Positions 1 to 9,793 of a DNA stretch of 32,187 nt are shown here, piece by piece (position 1 is the first letter of the stretch; every line of letters begins with the position of its first letter). The notes beneath the pieces were generated by a model. It was given only the letters and a program-made list of their open reading frames with translations, did no database searches and had not been told where the DNA came from. This stretch comes from Candidatus Peribacteria bacterium. GTDB lineage: Bacteria; Patescibacteriota; Gracilibacteria; UBA1369; LOWO2-01-FULL-3. Both the position numbers and the translations under genes were made by a program. Location: contig CALRHQ010000003.1 of assembly GCA_943359415.1 (NCBI GenBank), forward strand, positions 1 to 32,187. Direction: 5' to 3'.

Positions 1-931
1 CAGCGATAACTATTACGTTTGTGCCTGTTTCAAATCCATCCATTTCTGTAAGAATTTGGTTTAATGTCTGTTCTCTTTCATCGTGTCCTCCTCCCATTCC
101 TGCGCCTCTATGTCGGCCTACAGCGTCGATTTCATCTATAAAGATGATACATGGTGCGTTGCGTTTTGCTTTTGTGAAAAGATCTCGTACGCGTGATGCT
201 CCAACTCCCACAAACATTTCAACAAATTCAGAACCTGAAATATTGAAAAATGGAACGTCAGCTTCTCCGGCTACAGCTCTTGCAAGGAGTGTTTTTCCTG
301 TTCCAGGAGATCCTATTAACATAACTCCTTTTGGAATTTTTGCGCCCATTGCTCTGTATTTTTGTGGATGTTTCAAGAAATCTACGACCTCAACAAGTTC
401 AGCTTTTGCTTCATCTGCTCCGGCTACATCTTCAAATGTTGTTTTTTGTTTTTCTTTGTCAAAAAGTTTTGCTTTTGATTTTCCAAATGACATTGCTTGG
501 TTGTTGCTTGATTGTGCTGAACGCATCATGAAGCCAAAAAATGCAACAATCAATAAAAATGGAATAATGCTTATTAGGATGTTTGACCAAAATCCTGAAG
601 ATGCATTGTCTTCGACATAGATTGGAAGTTTTGAAATTATGTCGTTTGGAACTCCGGCTTGCCCTAGCAATTCATATAGATTTGTACCAGCTTCTTTATT
701 TGTGAATTGTTTTGCTCCATCGACAAGTTCTAAATTTATTTTATTGTCTGAAACTGTAATTTTGCTTATTAGTCCTGATTTTGCTTCGTCTACAAATGTG
801 TTTAGTGTAATTTCTTTTTCATTCGGTGTTCTTGTATCGAAAATCATTAGTCCTGCTGATATCAAAAGAGCGGCTACAACTAAATATAAAATCGTATTCC
901 TTGGTCTGTTTGGAGAGGAGATGTTTGGCAT
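1..931 (-). CDS. ftsH: ATP-dependent zinc metalloprotease FtsH, N-terminal part (cut by window start)
   Basis: Reverse-strand translation from ATG at 931 gives [23 protein letters not shown]..., then [29 protein letters not shown]..., [44 protein letters not shown] and [18 protein letters not shown]. These are the FtsH AAA+ Walker A/B signatures. The ORF is absent from the track because it is open at the edge. Confidence 0.97.
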   Translation of the reverse strand, partial: MPNISSPNRPRNTILYLVVAALLISAGLMIFDTRTPNEKEITLNTFVDEAKSGLISKITVSDNKINLELVDGAKQFTNKEAGTNLYELLGQAGVPNDIISKLPIYVEDNASSGFWSNILISIIPFLLIVAFFGFMMRSAQSSNNQAMSFGKSKAKLFDKEKQKTTFEDVAGADEAKAELVEVVDFLKHPQKYRAMGAKIPKGVMLIGSPGTGKTLLARAVAGEADVPFFNISGSEFVEMFVGVGASRVRDLFTKAKRNAPCIIFIDEIDAVGRHRGAGMGGGHDEREQTLNQILTEMDGFETGTNVIVIA

Positions 932-967
932 ATTTATTTTTAATATTTTTAATGTTTTTTGACTTCT

Positions 968-2005
968 CTAATATTGGACTTTTTTGCGTTTTTTTTCAAT
1001 CGAAACTTTGATCTTGTTTTTGTTTACCGAGAAAGTGATAGGTCCTATTTTTTTGCTTTTGTTTCCTATGTTTTTTTCGAGGACTTTTAGGATTTCATCT
1101 ATTTGTGCGTTTCCGAAATCTTTTAGTGTCTTTGCGTTTACTTTGTATAATTCGCGAATTATGGCTTTTTTAAGAGCTTTATTTGTTTCACGAAAATCTT
1201 TTGCGACGAGTGTGTTTTTTTCTTTTAGAAATTTTTCAGATTTTTTTATGAATTTTTTTGCCTCATGGTCAAGGAATTCCAAAGTCTCTTCGATATTTTT
1301 TACGTTTTTTGAGACTGTTTCAAGAATGTTTTTATTGATCTTTTTAAATTGTGGAACGATTTTACTTCTGATTAAATTTCTGTTGAATTTTTCATCTAAG
1401 TTGCTTAAATCTTTTACAAATTCAATTTTTTTGTGCAAAAGATAATCTTCTATTTTATCTTTTGGGATCTGTAAGAGTGGTTTGATGAAGGAAAGATTTA
1501 TGTTGGAAATTTTGTGTTCTATTTTTTCTTCCATGCCAAGAAGTCCCTTAAGGCCTGCACCGCGAGCGATGTTTAAAAGAATTGTTTCGAGATTGTCGTC
1601 TGCGTGATGCGCTGTTAGAACAATATTTGTTTTTAGTTCTTTAGCGAGTTTTGCGAAAAATTCATGGCGAACCTGCCTACCCGTTTCTTCAAGTCCACGA
1701 CCCAGTTTTTTGCTTACTTTGGTGATATCTTTTTTTAAAATTCTTATTTCTATTTTGTATTTTTTTGCCAAATCTTTTACGAATTTTTCATCTTTTTCGC
1801 TATCGATTTCTCGAAGCATATGATTTACGTGTGCGGCAATGATTTTGATCTTTATTTTTTCTGCGAATTTTTTTAGCATTTCAAAAAGGAATACGGAATC
1901 GGGGCCTCCTGAAAGTCCTAAAATGACTTTTTCGCCTTTTTTGATGTTTTTAGAGAGAGATTCAAAGATGCTTTTCTCCAGCTTTTTGGCCTCTTGAATG
2001 TTCAT
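968..2005 (-). CDS. tilS: tRNA(Ile)-lysidine synthase TilS
   Basis: N-terminal PP-loop motif VILGLSGGPDSVFLFEML; AAHVNHMLR; LTAHHADDNLETILLNIARGAGLKGL; followed by ftsH downstream. Confidence 0.95.
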   Translation of the reverse strand: MNIQEAKKLEKSIFESLSKNIKKGEKVILGLSGGPDSVFLFEMLKKFAEKIKIKIIAAHVNHMLREIDSEKDEKFVKDLAKKYKIEIRILKKDITKVSKKLGRGLEETGRQVRHEFFAKLAKELKTNIVLTAHHADDNLETILLNIARGAGLKGLLGMEEKIEHKISNINLSFIKPLLQIPKDKIEDYLLHKKIEFVKDLSNLDEKFNRNLIRSKIVPQFKKINKNILETVSKNVKNIEETLEFLDHEAKKFIKKSEKFLKEKNTLVAKDFRETNKALKKAIIRELYKVNAKTLKDFGNAQIDEILKVLEKNIGNKSKKIGPITFSVNKNKIKVSIEKKRKKVQY

Positions 2006-2324
2006 AAGTTTTTTTGTTTTGTTCGAAAATCATAGATGATAAAAGATCGAGATTGTCTTCTTCTGCCGCTTTGTTTCTTTTTATTTCTCCGCACGTTTCG
2101 CATTTGTGGGTAATCATCCAGCCTTTTTTCTTATCCAGCTCAACAAAAACAGGTGGCATCATTCCTAGACATAGAGACATTCTGTCTCCAGGGTATTTCA
2201 AATCTACGTGTTTTGAATATAGACATTTTTTGCAATGATTTCTGCATGTTTTTATTGCTTTTGGATTTACTTCGTCGCATTTCTCACATGTAAATCCTTC
2301 GTTTATGACTGTAAATTTTTTCAT
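1962..2324 (-). CDS. RNHCP-domain zinc-binding protein
   Basis: Contains CRNHCKKCLYSKHVDLKYPGDRMSLCLGMMPP plus CEKC and CETC pairs, matching the RNHCP domain. Overlaps tilS by 44 bp. Confidence 0.8.
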   Translation of the reverse strand: MKKFTVINEGFTCEKCDEVNPKAIKTCRNHCKKCLYSKHVDLKYPGDRMSLCLGMMPPVFVELDKKKGWMITHKCETCGEIKRNKAAEEDNLDLLSSMIFEQNKKTYEHSRGQKAGEKHL

Positions 2325-2330
2325 GGGTGG

Positions 2331-2339
2331 ATTATATCA
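2331..2339 (-). promoter_or_regulatory. Extended -10 TGATATAAT for the RNHCP-tilS-ftsH operon
   Basis: Reverse strand TGATATAATCCACCCATG; only 6 nt between the -10 and the start codon. Confidence 0.5.
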
Positions 2340-2360
2340 TGAAATTTTGTCTCTAGGCTA

Positions 2361-2389
2361 TTGTTTTTTGGCTTCAAATGTGGTAGAAT
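2361..2389 (+). promoter_or_regulatory. Promoter TTGTTT-N17-TAGAAT with extended -10 for the type IV pilus cluster
   Basis: TTGTTTTTTGGCTTCAAATGTGGTAGAAT; 17-nt spacer, TGG before the -10. Confidence 0.55.
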
Positions 2390-2421
2390 TATATGAAAGT
2401 AAATATTAAAACAAAAACAAA

Positions 2422-3036
2422 ATGAAAAGGTTCTCTACGTTAATGATGTTAGGAATAATAGCTGTTGTTGCTTTTGGTGGATACAATGTGTATTTGTCGT
2501 GGCAAAAATCTGCGCTTTCAGATGAAGTTCTTCAGGCTGACGTGCTTCTTTCTGATTATGGAAAACAGGTTTTACAGTATGAAAACAAGCAAGTCTTGGA
2601 ATCTATAAATGCAAAAAAGACTATCAATGAGCTGAAAAATGAAGGAATTATAGAATGGTCCAGTGTTATCAAAAAAATCAGAATGACGATTCCTAAGGTT
2701 GATGGAATCCCTGTAATCACGGTTCTTTCGTATTCCGGATCGTCAAATGATGAAATCTCAATGAATGTGAAAACAACTGAAACTTCTGAAAATCCATATT
2801 TTGATGTTGCGGATGTTATAAAAGCTTTTAATTCGAGTAAATATTTTACTGAAGCTTTTGTTCCCTCAATTTCAAATGGAGTTGATGAGAAAGGTAATCA
2901 AATTTTGACTTTTCTTTTGAGTATGAAATATCTTTCAAATAGTGCTGATGTGTCTCTTAGTGATGCCGATTTTGGAAGTGTTGATGTGCCTTCTTCAAGC
3001 GCTACAACTGATAATGTAAATAAAGTTTCAAGATAA
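2422..3036 (+). CDS. Type IV pilus assembly PilN-like inner-membrane protein (tentative)
   Basis: 204 aa with one N-terminal TM segment, coiled-coil-like region and periplasmic domain; first gene of a cluster with PilO-like, PilC and prepilins. Confidence 0.55.
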   Translation: MKRFSTLMMLGIIAVVAFGGYNVYLSWQKSALSDEVLQADVLLSDYGKQVLQYENKQVLESINAKKTINELKNEGIIEWSSVIKKIRMTIPKVDGIPVITVLSYSGSSNDEISMNVKTTETSENPYFDVADVIKAFNSSKYFTEAFVPSISNGVDEKGNQILTFLLSMKYLSNSADVSLSDADFGSVDVPSSSATTDNVNKVSR

Positions 3037-3070
3037 ATTTAAAAAAAATTACTAAAATAAAAACAAAAAT

Positions 3071-3655
3071 ATGTTAGAACAAAATGTACAAGATCAGCAG
3101 ATATATGTTGAAGGGAATAGCAATAAAGGCTCTATTGTCGGTATTTTTCTGATCATTCTTGTTGTGTTTGGATATGTATTTTATACAAAAGGACTATCTT
3201 CCGAGGTAAGCCAAATGAATGCAGATATTACAAGTAAAAATTTGCAGATTGAGGAAAGCAAAGCCAAAGTTGTAGAGATGACAAAGGCGGAAAAAGAACT
3301 TGATTTGTCCAGTGAGGTGAAGAAAACAGAGCTTCTTAAGTCTGTTCCGAAAGATGTAGCTCAAGATCAGATTATTAGAGATATTATCGATACTTCTAAA
3401 ATTCATGATATTAAATTGAATTCTATAGGTTTTGGAAAAGGGGCTTCAAGTAAAGAAGGAGTTGGTTCGCTTCGAATCAATGCAAGTTTTGAAGGAAGTT
3501 ATAATGATCTTGTCTCATTTCTTGAAAGTCTTGAGCAAAATGCGAGAGTTCTTATCGTTGATAGTATAAGCGTTCAGCTTGGAAAAACTGATTTGCTAGA
3601 TTCTACGAGAGCAACTTTTTCTCTTTCAATGCAGGCTTTTTATCTTAAAAAATAA
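3071..3655 (+). CDS. PilO-like type IV pilus assembly protein
   Basis: 194 aa, N-terminal TM, coiled coil, then INASFEGSYNDLVSFLESLEQNARVLIVDSISV, a PilO-like signature. Confidence 0.75.
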   Translation: MLEQNVQDQQIYVEGNSNKGSIVGIFLIILVVFGYVFYTKGLSSEVSQMNADITSKNLQIEESKAKVVEMTKAEKELDLSSEVKKTELLKSVPKDVAQDQIIRDIIDTSKIHDIKLNSIGFGKGASSKEGVGSLRINASFEGSYNDLVSFLESLEQNARVLIVDSISVQLGKTDLLDSTRATFSLSMQAFYLKK

Positions 3656-3674
3656 TTATTGAACTTTTGAATTT

Positions 3675-4922
3675 ATGGAAAATAATGTAAAAAATCAGTC
3701 GGTTAGCGATACTGACTTTGTTGTGGCTGGGGCTTCGGAAAGCGGATATGAAGTTTTGAATAAAGTTAAAAATTCAAAAGAAATTATTGCTGATAATGTA
3801 ATTTATGGAGTTTATAATAATGAAAATGCAGGACTTTTTGTGAAGTTGAATGATTTTTTCATAGATCGTTCAAGTGTTGGACTTAAAGATAAATCTTATT
3901 TTTTCCATATGCTCGCAGTGATGGTGGATGCTGGAATTCCAGTTGTGGCTGCGACTAAATCTCTTGCTGCAAGAACTGAAAATCCAAGACTTGGTCGTAT
4001 TTTGAATACGTTGGCTCATAGTTGTGAGCATGGTTCTACTTTGGCCGATAGTATGAGTAGATTTGAAACGATTTTTGAAGAATCCGAGATTGGGATTGTG
4101 CGTGCCGGAGAGGAAACAGGAAAACTTAATACAATGCTTTTCAAACTTTCCGCTCAGCTTGATAAAAATCATGATTTATATTTAAAGCTTTGGGGCGCAG
4201 CGGTTTATCCGATTGCTGTTTTGTGTGTACTTGTATTGGTTTCGATTGGTATGCTTGTTTGGGTTTTCCCAAGCTTGATGAGTTTGCTTACACAAGGTGG
4301 AGTTACTGAAGCGAATCTTCCTTTGGCTACAAAAGTTTTGCTAAATTTACAGAGAGCTGTTACAGGTTATTGGTGGGCAATTTTGGCTGGAGTCCTTGTT
4401 TTTTATGGGACTTTCAATGTTTATGTTGGAAGTGATTATGGGGCTTATAGATGGGATTATTTTAAACTTAAATTTCCTATCGTCGGAGGACTTTTACGAA
4501 AACTTTATGTTTTGCAGTTTGTTAGTTTGGTAGGTCTTCTTATTGAGGCTGGACTTCCTGTTATCAGAGCGATTTCTATCACAGGAGGTGCTATTTCAAA
4601 TAAACTTTATAAACTGAAAACTCAGGAAGTTATGAGTGCCGTGCGTGATGGTAGAAAAATTTCTGAAAGCTTGATGGACAGTAATTTTCTTTTCCCTGCT
4701 GAAGTTGTACAAATGTTGAATGTAGGTGAATCTTCTGCCAGTCTTGGAAAAATTTCCGAGAAAATTGCAGATCAATATCAAAGAGAAATTGATAATGGAC
4801 TTAAAAAGATTTCATCTGTTTTTGAACCTGTAATGATTTTGTTTGTCGGTCTTTTTGTAGCGCTTTTGGCGCTTGCGATCATGGCCCCTATCTTTAATCT
4901 TAGCAATGTTGTTGGAAGTTAA
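3675..4922 (+). CDS. pilC: Type II secretion/type IV pilus platform protein (PilC/GspF family)
   Basis: FFHMLAVMVDAGIPVVAATKSLAARTENPRL...GSTLADSMSRFETIFEESEIGIVRAGEETGKL, repeated as FVSLVGLLIEAGLPVIRAISI...AEVVQMLNVGESSASLGKI; two T2SSF repeats. Confidence 0.93.
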   Translation: MENNVKNQSVSDTDFVVAGASESGYEVLNKVKNSKEIIADNVIYGVYNNENAGLFVKLNDFFIDRSSVGLKDKSYFFHMLAVMVDAGIPVVAATKSLAARTENPRLGRILNTLAHSCEHGSTLADSMSRFETIFEESEIGIVRAGEETGKLNTMLFKLSAQLDKNHDLYLKLWGAAVYPIAVLCVLVLVSIGMLVWVFPSLMSLLTQGGVTEANLPLATKVLLNLQRAVTGYWWAILAGVLVFYGTFNVYVGSDYGAYRWDYFKLKFPIVGGLLRKLYVLQFVSLVGLLIEAGLPVIRAISITGGAISNKLYKLKTQEVMSAVRDGRKISESLMDSNFLFPAEVVQMLNVGESSASLGKISEKIADQYQREIDNGLKKISSVFEPVMILFVGLFVALLALAIMAPIFNLSNVVGS

Positions 4923-5670
4923 AAAACAATCAGGATTTTCTCGAAGTGGATTTACGCTAGTAGAAATTATAGTCGTTATGGGGCTTGTTGCCGCATTGGC
5001 TGTTTTATCTGTAGGTGGATATTTGCAATATAGAAAAAGCACTATTCTTAATCTGTCTGCTGATAGCATCATTGCACAAATTTATTCTCAAAGAGATAAG
5101 GCGATGTTAGGTTCTTATAAAGGTCAAAGGGCTGAGGAAATAAGGACTGAGTTGGATAAGGTTTCTGGAAATTCCGGTGTTGAAACGGTTTTGAAAAAAG
5201 ATGTTTTTGATTCGAAATGTTTTATAGTTTTATTTGAAAAAAGTGTTGATGGTGAATTTTTAGCTTATATGTCCCAAAAAAATTTTAGTGGTAAGAAAAT
5301 TTTTGTAGGTGATTCTTGGGAATACAAAGGGTGTAAAGATGTTACCAATGGTACTGTAATTCAAAAGAATTTATTTGAGTTGGATGCTCTTATCAAAATT
5401 GATAATGTTTCGATCGGAAATTTTTCGGAAGGTGGAGTGAAAACGCAAGTTTCTCAGTCTCTTGAGGTTAAATTTTTGCCACCAGATGGAAAAATTCAAG
5501 TTTTAGTGGATGGACAGGTGAAAAATGCCGATATAACTCAGGCCGGTGCGCAAGGTCCTTTGCCTATTTTTGGTATGAAAATTGATATAAGTTATGGTGA
5601 TAATAATCCTGAGTATCAAAAAAGTGTTTTCTTTGATTTTGTTTCCGGAGTTGGAACTATTTCTAAATAA
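4906..5670 (+). CDS. Type IV prepilin-like protein with N-terminal methylation motif
   Basis: SRSGFTLVEIIVVMGLVAALAVLSVGGYL class III signal. The ORF track opens at TTG 4873; ATG 4906 gives a normal prepilin leader. Overlaps the pilC end by 17 bp. Confidence 0.88.
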   Translation: MLLEVKKQSGFSRSGFTLVEIIVVMGLVAALAVLSVGGYLQYRKSTILNLSADSIIAQIYSQRDKAMLGSYKGQRAEEIRTELDKVSGNSGVETVLKKDVFDSKCFIVLFEKSVDGEFLAYMSQKNFSGKKIFVGDSWEYKGCKDVTNGTVIQKNLFELDALIKIDNVSIGNFSEGGVKTQVSQSLEVKFLPPDGKIQVLVDGQVKNADITQAGAQGPLPIFGMKIDISYGDNNPEYQKSVFFDFVSGVGTISK

Positions 5671-5674
5671 ATAT

Positions 5675-6304
5675 ATGAAAAGTTTTCTTAAGAAAATCAG
5701 TAAAAAAAGAGGATTTACCCTTACAGAGGTGCTTATCGGGATTTCGATTTTGACTGTTGCTATTGTTTCGGCGACAAATTTGCTTGTCACGATTGTTCAA
5801 TCAAATAAAAATAATGTGAAAACTTTGCAGGCTTATTATTATGCTCAAGAAGGGCTTGAGGCTTTTAGAAATATTCGTGATACGAATTGGTTACATAATC
5901 AAGATTGGCTTGATGGAGATATTAATCAGAAAATTCAGAAAATTTGGGGAAGTGGATTTAAAAAAAATGTTGATCCTTTGAAAGGCAATATGTATGAAAT
6001 TGTTACAAAAAATGTTTTTGATAATTCTCCGATAAATGAATCCAAGGTCGAAGATGGAATAATGAAAACTTATGCTCCATGGGAAGTTATTTCTATAAAT
6101 AGTGAAATTGAAGCACAAGAAAATAAAATAAATGGATTTAAACGTGTTCTTTATGTTTATTCTTACGATTGTGCGAAAGGACAAATCATGGCTGATTGTA
6201 GCGATTACGTGAGAGTCGTTTCGAAAGTTTTCTGGAAAGATGGATCTGAAAAAGAAGTAAATTTAAATGAAATATTCACTAATTGGAAAGGTGGAGCTTT
6301 ATGA
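5675..6304 (+). CDS. Type IV prepilin-like protein
   Basis: From ATG 5675: MKSFLKKISKKRGFTLTEVLIGISILTVAIVSATNLLV; class III signal peptide. The track start at 5594 is probably too far upstream. Confidence 0.88.
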   Translation: MKSFLKKISKKRGFTLTEVLIGISILTVAIVSATNLLVTIVQSNKNNVKTLQAYYYAQEGLEAFRNIRDTNWLHNQDWLDGDINQKIQKIWGSGFKKNVDPLKGNMYEIVTKNVFDNSPINESKVEDGIMKTYAPWEVISINSEIEAQENKINGFKRVLYVYSYDCAKGQIMADCSDYVRVVSKVFWKDGSEKEVNLNEIFTNWKGGAL

Positions 6305-6945
6305 TAAAAAATAAATTAAAAAGAGGATTTACCCTTGTAGAAACGCTTATCGCGCTTGGAATATTTGCGATGTTTATGTCGATTTTGATCGGTTCTTATT
6401 CCGGGATTGTAAGATCTCTTAAAGAGGCAAATGATTATCGTATTATGTATTCAGATGCAAGAAGAGTTTTTGATACTGTTGTTGCGGAATTGAGAGAGGG
6501 AATTGTGGATTATGGGAATAATGTTTATGGAGGAGTGTGTAGTAATCCGATATTGTTAAATGGCTCAAAAAATGAAATTTATATGATCTCGAAAGATGGT
6601 GGTTCTGTTACTAAAATTTTTCAAGATGATGTGAAATATGGTGAAACTTCGGGAGTGGAAAAAACTCGCGGTGTTATAAAGGTTTCAAAAAGCATTGGTA
6701 ATGAAATTACTTTGAATTCTCCTGTTGTTAATGTGAAAGAATTTCAAGTTTTTGCTTATCCTCATCTTGATCCTTATGACCTCCAAAATGTATTTAAAGA
6801 TGCTTATCAGTTTCAGCCTTTTGTCCTTGTGAAAGCTGTTTTTGAAAAAGAAAAATTCAATGGAGAATTGTTCAGTGTTTCTTTTGAAACGGCTATTTCT
6901 TCAAGAATTTATAATCAAGTTTTAGTTAAAAAATGCGCAAATTAA
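6301..6945 (+). CDS. Type IV prepilin-like protein
   Basis: From ATG 6301 (ATGA overlap with the previous stop): MIKNKLKRGFTLVETLIALGIFAMFMSILIGSYSG. Confidence 0.88.
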   Translation: MIKNKLKRGFTLVETLIALGIFAMFMSILIGSYSGIVRSLKEANDYRIMYSDARRVFDTVVAELREGIVDYGNNVYGGVCSNPILLNGSKNEIYMISKDGGSVTKIFQDDVKYGETSGVEKTRGVIKVSKSIGNEITLNSPVVNVKEFQVFAYPHLDPYDLQNVFKDAYQFQPFVLVKAVFEKEKFNGELFSVSFETAISSRIYNQVLVKKCAN

Positions 6946-8207
6946 ATCTGAAAATTAGTGGAATTTTTGAAAAAAGCGGAAGTGCACTTTTGACGGCACT
7001 TCTTGTGATGGGAGTTCTTATGTCTGTTTCTCTTGCGCTTTCTTCACTTGTTTTACGTGAAATTTATACGACTCGTGAAGTTCTTGATGCCGGAATGGCT
7101 TATTATGGAGCTGAGTCTGGAATTGAGGTTTCACTTTACAATATAAAACATAATCTTCCAGGGTGGGAAACTAATGGGAAAGATTTTGTTCCGCTACAAA
7201 TCGATGACGAAAAAAAAGTTGTGACTGAATATAAAGTTGATAATACTTGTAATGCTTATCCGTGTTTCGGATCTGATTTTGATAAGGGTAGTGCAGAAAT
7301 AGATCTGACTGCTTTTTATGATATTCTTGATTTAAATGAGTCGATAACTATTCCGCTTTTTGTTGTAGGTAATGACTATAAAGAGCATAAAGTCCAGAAT
7401 TTTACAGTTGAATTTTATGGAATTTTTAATCCGACGAATGATCTTAAAGTAAAGGGTAAAAAAGGATTTAATCTTAGTGGATGGGATATTTTGAGGTGGA
7501 AGATTTTGGGAATATCAAATGATAACGCTGTTAAAAATAAAACAGAATCTATCAGTGATTTTACCGCCCTTTCTACTTGGGCGCAGGGTGAGGGGCTTAA
7601 TGCCAAAAAAAATGTGACTGATGCAAAAAGACCTTCTTGGTTTGGAAGCGTTAATTGTAGTGCTAATGCTAATGCTAATGCAAATAAGGGGGAGAGGTAT
7701 ACGGATAAAATTACTTGTATTGGATATGGAAGTGGTGCGCAGGCAGTTCATCTTGGTGATGATATTGCGAAAACTGTTGTTGGAAATTGTTTGAATACAG
7801 AGGCGAGAGAACATTATATTTATGCGAATGGTGAGGTTCAAAGTACTGCAAGTTGTTATCCCATTTCTACGTTTTTGCAAGAACACAGGCTGAATTATTT
7901 GACACTTACGAATCTTATGAATCCTGCGGTTTTTGATGATAAATTTAATGAAGATGAAAAACTTGCGATGTCGAAAATATATTTTAGGATTGAGCTTTTT
8001 GGTGAAAATGGAGAGGTCTTAAATGGGCAGAGTGAAAATGCCGTGTATGACAATAAAACGGTTCGTGAATATGCGGAAATTGTTTCAAACGGTTATAGTG
8101 GAAATAGTAAACAAAGTATCAGTGTGAATTTGAAACGCGACAGCTTTATGCCGGTTTTCAATTTCTCTTTGTATAGTACTTATAAAACTGAAAAGGATTG
8201 GTATTAG
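6933..8207 (+). CDS. PilX-like minor pilin / pilus tip-associated protein
   Basis: N-terminus EKSGSALLTALLVMGVLMSVSLALSSLVLREIYTTREVLDAGMAYYGAESGIEVSLYNI resembles PilX N-termini; 13-bp overlap with the upstream prepilin. Confidence 0.7.
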   Translation: MRKLNLKISGIFEKSGSALLTALLVMGVLMSVSLALSSLVLREIYTTREVLDAGMAYYGAESGIEVSLYNIKHNLPGWETNGKDFVPLQIDDEKKVVTEYKVDNTCNAYPCFGSDFDKGSAEIDLTAFYDILDLNESITIPLFVVGNDYKEHKVQNFTVEFYGIFNPTNDLKVKGKKGFNLSGWDILRWKILGISNDNAVKNKTESISDFTALSTWAQGEGLNAKKNVTDAKRPSWFGSVNCSANANANANKGERYTDKITCIGYGSGAQAVHLGDDIAKTVVGNCLNTEAREHYIYANGEVQSTASCYPISTFLQEHRLNYLTLTNLMNPAVFDDKFNEDEKLAMSKIYFRIELFGENGEVLNGQSENAVYDNKTVREYAEIVSNGYSGNSKQSISVNLKRDSFMPVFNFSLYSTYKTEKDWY

Positions 8208-8261
8208 TTTCATCGTTTTCATGCCTTGACGTAAAGTTGTCTTGCAGGGTAAGCTTTTTGC

Positions 8262-9791
8262 ATGAATAAATTTTATTTGTCGACGGCGATTGCGTATGTA
8301 AATGCGGCGCCACATATCGGACACGCGCTTGAATTTGTGCAAGCTGATGCGCTTACTCGTTATCATCGTGCGAAAGGGGACAGTGTGTTTTTTCTTACCG
8401 GAACTGATGAACATGGAGTGAAAATTTTTGAAGCGGCGCAGGAGAAGGGAATGGATACGAAAGATTTTGTGGATTTTAATGCTAAACAATTTGAAGATTT
8501 GAGAGGAATTTTGAATTTGGCTTACGATGGTTTTGTACGTACAAGTAGTGAGCATCATAAAAAAGGTGCTAAGAAAATTTGGACGGCAATGTTTGAGGCC
8601 GGAGATATTTATAAGGGAACTTACAAAGGAAATTATTGCGTCGGATGTGAGTCTTTTATCCCTGAAAAAGATTTGGATGAAGGAGGAAATTGCTCTATTC
8701 ATAAGAAAAAACCAAAAACTCTTGAAGAAGAAAATTATTTTTTCAAACTTTCAAAATATTCTGATGCGATAAAAAAGGCTATCGAAAGCGATAAATTGTT
8801 GATTTTGCCTGAGGCCAGGAAAAATGAAATGTTGAACTTGATAGGGGAGGAGGGACTAAAGGATGTGAGTTTTTCGCGTCCGAAAGATTTGCTTCCATGG
8901 GGAGTTGATGTGCCAAATGACGATTCTCAGGTGATGTATGTTTGGTGTGATGCGCTTTCAAATTATATTACTGCGCTTGGATATGCTGATGGTGAAAACG
9001 GGGATGAAAGTGATACTTTCAAGAAATTTTGGCCGTGTGATGTGCATTTGATTGGAAAGGATATTTTGAGATTTCATGCAGGAATTTGGATCGGAATGCT
9101 TTTGTCTGCCGGACTCGGACTACCTAAAGCGATTTATGTACATGGATTTGTGACGAGTGAGGGGCAAAAAATGAGCAAGAGCCTTGGAAATGTAGTGAAT
9201 CCGCTTGAGTATGTCGAAAAATATGGAAGTGAGGCGATGAGATATTATTTGCTTAAAGAAATTCCGACTGCTGATGATGGTGACTTTTCTCATAAAAGAT
9301 TTCTTGAGGTTTTCAATAGTGAACTTGCGAATAGCATGGGGAATTTGGTGAATCGTGTAGTGATGATGACGGATAGATATTGTGAGGGGAAAGTGCCTAA
9401 AGAGGTGGATGGAGCTGGTGTTTATGAATTGCTTATGTTGTCCGTAGAGGCGTATAAAACTGCTTTTGAGAGGTTTGATTTTAAAGTTGCATGTGAAGCT
9501 TTGATTTCTATTGTGAATCTTGGGAACAAATATATTGATGATAAAAAACCTTGGGCAATGGCGAAAGAAACTCCTGAAAAAGTTCCGGAAGTTTTATATA
9601 ATCTTCTTGAATTGCTTCGTTTCGTTGGAATTTTGTTTGCTCCGATTTTGCCTGAGTGTTCAGTAAAAATCTTGAAACAAATTGGTGCGGATTTCAACGA
9701 TATAAAACTTGATTCTTTGAAATGGGGTGTATTAAAAGAAGGAAGTATTATTCAAAAAGCTGAAGTTCTTTTCCCTAGGATTGAAGAATAA
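8262..9791 (+). CDS. metG: Methionyl-tRNA synthetase
   Basis: FYLSTAIAYVNAAPHIGHALEFVQADALTRYHR, ATP-site motif GQKMSKSLGNVVNP, zinc-type knuckle CVGCESFIPEKDLDEGGNCSIH. Confidence 0.97.
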   Translation: MNKFYLSTAIAYVNAAPHIGHALEFVQADALTRYHRAKGDSVFFLTGTDEHGVKIFEAAQEKGMDTKDFVDFNAKQFEDLRGILNLAYDGFVRTSSEHHKKGAKKIWTAMFEAGDIYKGTYKGNYCVGCESFIPEKDLDEGGNCSIHKKKPKTLEEENYFFKLSKYSDAIKKAIESDKLLILPEARKNEMLNLIGEEGLKDVSFSRPKDLLPWGVDVPNDDSQVMYVWCDALSNYITALGYADGENGDESDTFKKFWPCDVHLIGKDILRFHAGIWIGMLLSAGLGLPKAIYVHGFVTSEGQKMSKSLGNVVNPLEYVEKYGSEAMRYYLLKEIPTADDGDFSHKRFLEVFNSELANSMGNLVNRVVMMTDRYCEGKVPKEVDGAGVYELLMLSVEAYKTAFERFDFKVACEALISIVNLGNKYIDDKKPWAMAKETPEKVPEVLYNLLELLRFVGILFAPILPECSVKILKQIGADFNDIKLDSLKWGVLKEGSIIQKAEVLFPRIEE

Positions 9792-9793
9792 AT

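Noticed and set aside
21-962. Plus-strand ORFs 21-620, 331-531, 639-962
   Set aside because: Antisense to ftsH, whose reverse-strand translation is unmistakable.
8085-8702. 205-aa minus-strand ORF
   Set aside because: Antisense to metG and the PilX-like gene; low-complexity translation without recognisable domain.
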